A stretch of 19,690 bases of DNA from Pseudolabrys sp. (GTDB lineage: Bacteria > Pseudomonadota > Alphaproteobacteria > Rhizobiales > Xanthobacteraceae): positions 1 through 19,690 of the forward strand of contig JAHCKF010000024.1 of assembly GCA_026125925.1 (NCBI GenBank), in the 5' to 3' direction. The position numbers and the translations under genes were made by a program. Below, piece by piece: positions 15,857 to 19,690 of this stretch. Within the stretch, counting starts at the first letter, position 1. Every line of letters begins with the position of its first letter. The notes beneath the pieces were generated by a model, which had not been told where the DNA came from, ran no database searches, and saw nothing but the letters and a program-made list of their open reading frames with translations.

Positions 15857-16270
15857 TACTGAAATGCCTCAAGACTGCTGGGGATGAATGACCAAAACGA
15901 GGGCCGGGCCCCGGCTCGGAGAAGCGCGATATTCTCTCCCCCTGGCCGGTTCCGCGGTCATGCTATAATATACATTATAGTTGACTTACTTATTCAAGTT
16001 ATATTTCTCCGCACTTGCTGTGGACCGGCTAGTCAGGACGACGCGAGAACGCGGAGTCAGCTGAGAGGGGCGGCAAGACCCACGGTTGGATGCCCGGTCC
16101 GCTCGTTTCACTGGAGCCCGGAATGGCGAAAGGGTTCTCACCGCAGATCCCGGCGAGGAGGGTCCCAACTACTGCGGCACACCTATCCTATTGATTCAGC
16201 CGCGTGATTTCGGCTCCATTCACACGAACGGGGAAGTTCTGCGCTAACATTTATCGCGAATTCCCCCATT
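15857..16270. other. Intergenic region upstream of aminotransferase
   Basis: About 410 bp between the divergent aminotransferase and protease genes. An AT-rich island (15961-16010) holds the inverted repeat described separately and is the likely aminotransferase promoter; a minus-strand TTGAAT/TATATT pair there has a long 19-bp spacer, so I do not assign it firmly. The rest (16010-16260) has no recognisable gene, RNA or mobile-element end. The protease start has no clear ribosome-binding site or promoter. Confidence 0.5.
15963..15980. repeat. 18-bp inverted repeat, candidate operator
   Basis: CTATAATATACATTATAG: perfect 7-bp arms CTATAAT/ATTATAG around a 4-base centre. It lies 107 bp upstream of the aminotransferase start and contains TATAAT on both strands, so a bound dimeric regulator would block a -10 element. 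The arm and spacer sizes suit a GntR- or TetR-type operator. No regulator gene is in the window. Confidence 0.5.
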
Positions 16271-17338
16271 ATGACGATGACGCGCGAATCGACCGCCCAA
16301 CAACGAGGCGTCAGTAGCTGGCAATCCGATCTGCGCTCAATTCCAAGTGTCAGTAGATGGGTTACCCGGTACTCTTCGAGCGGCCAACCTTATCAAGCAC
16401 AGGAGAGAGGATTGCCTCGCATCTCCGATCACTTCCTGAACTGCGTTGTCTATCTCTACCCTTCGGAGGCAGAGGCACAAGAGGGCAAGAACATTGGCGG
16501 CTCTGGCTTCTTGGTGGGAATACCGTTGGATGAACAGCAGAAGCGCTTTTCTCTCTTTGTAGTCACCAACAAGCACGTGGTCGACCATGGAAACATGACT
16601 GTCCGTATCAATACAAGATTCGGCGAGACTGACATAATTTCGCTCGAGGAAGAACTATGGTTTGCGCACCCTGATGGTGACGACCTAGCGATATGTGGGA
16701 TCGGGCTTAGTAGCGAGTTACATCAAGTAGACTTTATTCGTCCGGATCATTGGGTAGATAAGGAGTGGATTAAAGAAACAGATATTGGACCAGGCGATGA
16801 CGTTTTTGTTGTCGGTCGCTTCATTAGCCGGGACGGCCAACAGCAGAACCGCCCTACCGTACGCTTCGGCAATATCGCGCAGATGCCGGGCGATCCCATC
16901 GTTACAGAAACTGGACATAAACAAGAGAGTTTTCTTGTAGAGATTCGGTCAATGTCCGGCTACAGCGGCTCTCCAGTCTTCGTCAGATACACGACGCATG
17001 TCACGCCTCCTGGCGCCAAAAAATACCCTTATGCCGGCATCCTAGTTCAAGGTTTTGGCTTATTACTCGGGGTAGATTTTTGCCATATCCATTCGCGGGA
17101 GCCGGTAATAGATAACGTTACGAAGAGACCTGTGAATCCAGATTGGTACGTTTCATCAAACACAGGCATGGCCGGGATCATCCCAGCGTGGAAACTGGCT
17201 GATATTTTTGAGAATGAAGAATTGAAAAGACTCATTGAGGAAGTAAAGGTTAAACAGAAAAATAGATTGCAGGGCGAGGTTACTCGCTTGTCATCCGACA
17301 CCGCTCAGACCGATCGGCCTCAGAAGCCAGACGAATAG
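16271..17338 (+). CDS. Trypsin-fold serine protease, cytoplasmic
   Basis: A 355-residue protein with a trypsin-like domain. The triad can be placed at H102 in FVVTNKHVVDH, D138 in HPDGDDLAICG and S232 in MSGYSGSPVF, each in the usual local setting; GGSGFLVG (76-83) is the typical first core strand. There is no signal peptide or membrane segment, so it is probably cytoplasmic. The C-terminal tail (about 310-355) is charged and helical (LIEEVKVKQKNRLQGEV). Codon use is far more A/T-rich than in the neighbours, which points to horizontal transfer. No known partner gene is adjacent. The target is unknown; by analogy with cytoplasmic trypsin-like proteins it could belong to a defence or stress response, but nothing here shows it. 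ATG 16277 is an alternative start. Confidence 0.82.
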   Translation: MTMTRESTAQQRGVSSWQSDLRSIPSVSRWVTRYSSSGQPYQAQERGLPRISDHFLNCVVYLYPSEAEAQEGKNIGGSGFLVGIPLDEQQKRFSLFVVTNKHVVDHGNMTVRINTRFGETDIISLEEELWFAHPDGDDLAICGIGLSSELHQVDFIRPDHWVDKEWIKETDIGPGDDVFVVGRFISRDGQQQNRPTVRFGNIAQMPGDPIVTETGHKQESFLVEIRSMSGYSGSPVFVRYTTHVTPPGAKKYPYAGILVQGFGLLLGVDFCHIHSREPVIDNVTKRPVNPDWYVSSNTGMAGIIPAWKLADIFENEELKRLIEEVKVKQKNRLQGEVTRLSSDTAQTDRPQKPDE

Positions 17339-17564
17339 GCCCTCGCGTTACGGGAAAACCGCAACAGCGGATGCAACACGAGAATGCAAAATACGAGGCG
17401 GGTCGCCCGCGACGCTGCACGTGCATTTGCAATTGTGCACCAGAAGAACGGCGGCGATGAGGCTATGTCGGGCGATGCCGCGGCTCGCCGGAGCGACAAC
17501 ATCCGCGCGCTAATCGACGCTGGCTGCGAGGATGTTGATACAAATCGATGGGCCCCGTCAGGCC
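17339..17564. other. Intergenic, no feature recognised
   Basis: This stretch after the protease gene holds only weak open frames that continue antisense through the terminator and small gene beyond. A GCGGG-TCG-CCCGC stem at 17398-17410 has no T-run. No gene can be supported. Confidence 0.4.
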
Positions 17565-17609
17565 AGAAGAATCGATGCCGCCCCGATCGCAAAGGCCGGG
17601 GCGGCATCG
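17565..17609 (-). terminator. Intrinsic terminator of small exported protein gene
   Basis: On the minus strand, 11 bases after the stop of the gene at 17621-17893, a 13-bp GC-rich stem (arms 17597-17609 and 17573-17585, loop 17586-17596) is followed by ATTCTTCT. The stem is perfect, and the T-rich tail lies only on the minus-strand side. Confidence 0.75.
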
Positions 17610-17620
17610 GTCGGCACGGC

Positions 17621-17893
17621 TCAGCGCGAGCCCAGTCCGATGATCGAGCGGTCGAACACCATGTGGACCTTGCCGTTGTGCCGAAACAGCACGGTGCCCG
17701 GCTGCACCTCCTGAGCGCGGGCCATCATGGCATCATCGATCTTCAGGTTGATGATCCGCGGCTCGCCTTTCATGTCGACGGCGTAGCCCTGGTTCGGGCC
17801 CATCAGCCAGTTGCCGGCATCATTGGCAAAGGCAACGGCGCCAAGTGCCAGCATGAAGCCGGCCGCCATCGCGATCTTGTTGAGTCGGGGCAT
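17621..17893 (-). CDS. Small exported protein of unknown function
   Basis: A 90-residue protein with a signal peptide (MPRLNKIAMAAGFMLALG, cleavage near AVAFA/NDAG) and a mature part of about 66 residues. The mature part has no cysteines and looks like a small beta-rich domain (GEPRIINLKIDD, GTVLFRHNGKVHMVFD). I recognise no family. ATG 17893 is supported by GGAG seven bases upstream, and the gene ends 11 bases before a strong intrinsic terminator, so it is very likely a real single-gene unit. It is transcribed away from the next small exported protein gene, with which it shares a 239-bp upstream region. Confidence 0.75.
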   Translation of the reverse strand: MPRLNKIAMAAGFMLALGAVAFANDAGNWLMGPNQGYAVDMKGEPRIINLKIDDAMMARAQEVQPGTVLFRHNGKVHMVFDRSIIGLGSR

Positions 17894-18132
17894 TGAGCAT
17901 CTCCATCCATGTGAAATCGGGGTTGTCGACGCCGCAGACCCTATTCACCGGAAGACAGCTCTTCTTTTTTGTTCCCCCCTCTCTTTTCGGAATCCACGCA
18001 TGCTGCCGCCGCTGCCGCACATACCTTGGTATAAACCGGGGAGCCGACCGTACGATTTCGAACAAGGGCTGCCGCGCGCAAAACCAAGGCACTGAATGTC
18101 GTCACAAACCACGTGGCAGAGGACGATCACAC

Positions 18133-18372
18133 ATGGGCCGGATGTTCGCGCTGCTGCTTCTGATGCCGCTGCTTGCCTTGCCCGCTGGATCGGCCAACGC
18201 CACCGAGGTTTCGCCGCCTCGGCTGCCGCCCGCGCGGCCATTCGTGGCGCCGCCGGACGAGCGACAGCCGACACTCCGCGGCCTGCCGCAGAACCTCGCA
18301 AACAGCGAAGGCAAGCGGACGCAGGGCCAGAAGGACTTGGACAAGGCGCTGCAGATCTGCCGCGACTGCTGA
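18133..18372 (+). CDS. Small proline-rich exported protein, unknown
   Basis: A 79-residue protein with a strong hydrophobic signal peptide (MGRMFALLLLMPLLALPAG, cleavage near SANA/TEV). A short proline-rich segment follows (SPPRLPPARPFVAPP), then a charged tail ending in CRDC, a pair of cysteines spaced C-x-x-C at the very C-terminus. AGAGGA lies nine bases before ATG 18133; ATG 18142 is an alternative. The function is unknown. The C-terminal cysteines could form a disulfide or bind metal, but this is inference. Confidence 0.6.
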   Translation: MGRMFALLLLMPLLALPAGSANATEVSPPRLPPARPFVAPPDERQPTLRGLPQNLANSEGKRTQGQKDLDKALQICRDC

Positions 18373-18444
18373 TCCAGCGCTTGCCGGGAGACGGTAGCGC
18401 GTCCCCACAATCCCAACATCGCAACAGGTGAGAATCGGACGGCC

Positions 18445-18519
18445 TGGCTGGGGCGGGAGGGATCGAACCTCCGAATGGCGGAATCAAAATCCGCTGCCTT
18501 ACCGCTTGGCTACGCCCCA
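18445..18519 (-). tRNA. tRNA-Gln (anticodon TTG)
   Basis: Read on the minus strand, the 7-bp acceptor TGGGGCG (18513-18519) pairs with CGCCCCA (18449-18455). The discriminator is G and the CCA end is encoded (18445-18447). The T-arm GGAGG-TTCGATC-CCTCC is perfect, and the anticodon arm GCGGA-TTTTGAT-TCCGC carries TTG (18485-18487), reading CAA. All arms are intact, so the gene is functional by sequence. Confidence 0.97.
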
Positions 18520-18675
18520 ATGCGCCGGAAGAGCCGGTGCCGGCCGCGAAGCGGGCCCGGGCGGGCGGACCATAGCGGCGCCGTCCGGCATCCGCAACGG
18601 ACCTCTAAACCCTTGACCACAAATCCTTTCCGGCCCCGCTTGGAGGCGGTGGCGCGGCCCGCTAGATTGCCCGCC

Positions 18676-19690
18676 ATGACATATCGCGCCCCCGTCGCCG
18701 ACATCGCCTTCGCCCTCAAACACGCCGCCGGCCTGAAAGCCGCCCTCGACGAGGGCCTATACGGCGACCTCGACGAGGCCACCGTCGACTCGGTGCTGGA
18801 GGAGGCCGGCAAGTTCGCCTCGGACGTCATCGCCCCGCTCAACAGCGTGGGCGACAAGTTCGGTACCCCGTTCAAGGACGGCAACGTCACCACCCCGCCC
18901 GGCTGGAAGGAGGCCTACACCGCCTGGGCCGCCGCCGGCTGGAACGGTCTCGCCTCCCCTGCCGATTTCGGCGGCCAGGAACTGCCGCACGCCGTGAACG
19001 CCGCCTGCATCGAGATGTGGAACGCGGCGTCGATGGCTTTCGGCATCGGCCCGGTGCTGACCATGGCCGCGGTCGATGCGCTGCACGCCTATGGCAGCGA
19101 CGAGCTCAAACAGAAATATCTCGAAAAGCTCATCAGCGGCGAATGGATGGGCACCATGCAGCTCACCGAGCCGCAGGCCGGCTCCGACGTCGGCGCGCTG
19201 CGCACCAAGGCCGAGCGCGCCGGCGACGGCACCTACAAGATCACCGGCTCGAAGATCTTCATCACCTATGGCGAGCACGATCTCACCGACAACATCATCC
19301 ACTTCGTGCTGGCGCGCCTGCCGGATGCCCCGGCCGGCACCAAGGGCATCTCGCTGTTCCTGGTGCCGAAGTTCATGCCGGACGGCTCGCGCAACGACGT
19401 GCGCGCGCATTCGATCGAGCACAAGCTGGGCATCCACGCCTCGCCAACCTGCACCATGGTCTATGGCGACAAGGGCGGCGCGATCGGCTGGCTGATTGGC
19501 GAAGAGCACAAGGGCATGCTGTGCATGTTCACGATGATGAACCGCGCCCGCCTCGCCGTCGGTTTGCAAGGCGTCGCGATTGCCGAGCGCGCGTTGCAGC
19601 AGGCGAACGCCTATGCGCGCGAGCGCAAGCAGATGGGTCACGCCATCATCGACTATCCGGACGTCAAGCGCATGCTGCTCACCATGCGCT
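18676..19690 (+). CDS. Large acyl-CoA dehydrogenase, N-terminal part
   Basis: The first 338 codons of an FAD-dependent acyl-CoA dehydrogenase that runs off the window end. The N-terminal MTYRAPVADIAFALKHAAGL is typical of the long (about 600-residue) DmdC/AidB-like branch, and the FAD/substrate motif MQLTEPQAGSDVGAL (161-175) is clear. NRARLAVGLQGVAIAERAL (289-307) opens the C-terminal helical domain. Members oxidise acyl-CoA thioesters, in DmdC 3-methylmercaptopropionyl-CoA; the substrate here is unknown. The ATG lies 156 bp after the divergently read tRNA and has only a weak ribosome-binding site. High GC and codon use match the core genes, so this looks like ordinary chromosome next to the tRNA. 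Confidence 0.93.
   Translation, partial: MTYRAPVADIAFALKHAAGLKAALDEGLYGDLDEATVDSVLEEAGKFASDVIAPLNSVGDKFGTPFKDGNVTTPPGWKEAYTAWAAAGWNGLASPADFGGQELPHAVNAACIEMWNAASMAFGIGPVLTMAAVDALHAYGSDELKQKYLEKLISGEWMGTMQLTEPQAGSDVGALRTKAERAGDGTYKITGSKIFITYGEHDLTDNIIHFVLARLPDAPAGTKGISLFLVPKFMPDGSRNDVRAHSIEHKLGIHASPTCTMVYGDKGGAIGWLIGEEHKGMLCMFTMMNRARLAVGLQGVAIAERALQQANAYARERKQMGHAIIDYPDVKRMLLTMR

Noticed and set aside
17398..17410. GCGGG-TCG-CCCGC hairpin as a terminator of the protease gene
   Set aside because: The stem is only 5 bp and no T-run follows.
17384..17896. 170-codon open frame on +
   Set aside because: Its second half is antisense to the terminator and the small exported protein gene, and the first half has no domain or ribosome-binding site.
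1..19690. CRISPR array, insertion sequence, phage or transposase genes
   Set aside because: No regularly spaced repeats, transposase, integrase or paired inverted ends were seen anywhere in the window.

Overview
The window is high-GC DNA with tight operons: 4-bp ATGA overlaps, gaps of 10-50 bp and Shine-Dalgarno sites on most starts. It carries many solute-binding proteins, including a tripartite-tricarboxylate (Bug-type) receptor and NitT/TauT- and Pot-type ABC importers. This fits an alphaproteobacterium of the Hyphomicrobiales (Bradyrhizobium/Xanthobacteraceae-like). That placement is inferred from gene content and composition; no phylogenetic marker was compared.

Left module (1-7757). 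The C-terminal part of a thiamine-diphosphate (ThDP) enzyme on + runs tail-to-tail into a seven-gene minus-strand operon. In transcription order the operon is: Bug-type receptor, SsuA/NMT1-like binding protein, isochorismatase-fold cysteine hydrolase, ABC ATPase, two different permeases, amidase. The reading is import of a small nitrogenous compound followed by amide or C-N hydrolysis.

Right module (8278-15980). A plus-strand Pot-type ABC operon (ATPase, binding protein, two permeases) runs tail-to-tail into a minus-strand operon of a class III aminotransferase and a full-length ThDP enzyme. This ThDP enzyme is a clear paralogue of the one at the left edge. The reading is import of an amine or amino acid, transamination to an aldehyde or oxo acid, then ThDP-dependent cleavage or decarboxylation. 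The two modules are mirror-image versions of one design (ABC importer operon converging on a ThDP-enzyme operon), separated by a 700-bp divergent intergenic region. No regulator gene is in the window.

Right flank (15981-19690). A lower-GC, probably transferred gene encodes a cytoplasmic trypsin-fold protease. Then come two small divergent exported proteins of unknown function (one with a good intrinsic terminator), a tRNA-Gln(TTG) on the minus strand, and the first 338 codons of a large DmdC/AidB-like acyl-CoA dehydrogenase that continues past the window end.

The most interesting signals are the paired ThDP/ABC modules, a perfect 10-bp hairpin with a cUCCGg tetraloop directly after the Pot-type binding-protein gene, an 18-bp inverted repeat in the aminotransferase promoter region, an amidase with a rewritten catalytic-loop motif, and a permease with a large extracytoplasmic insert.
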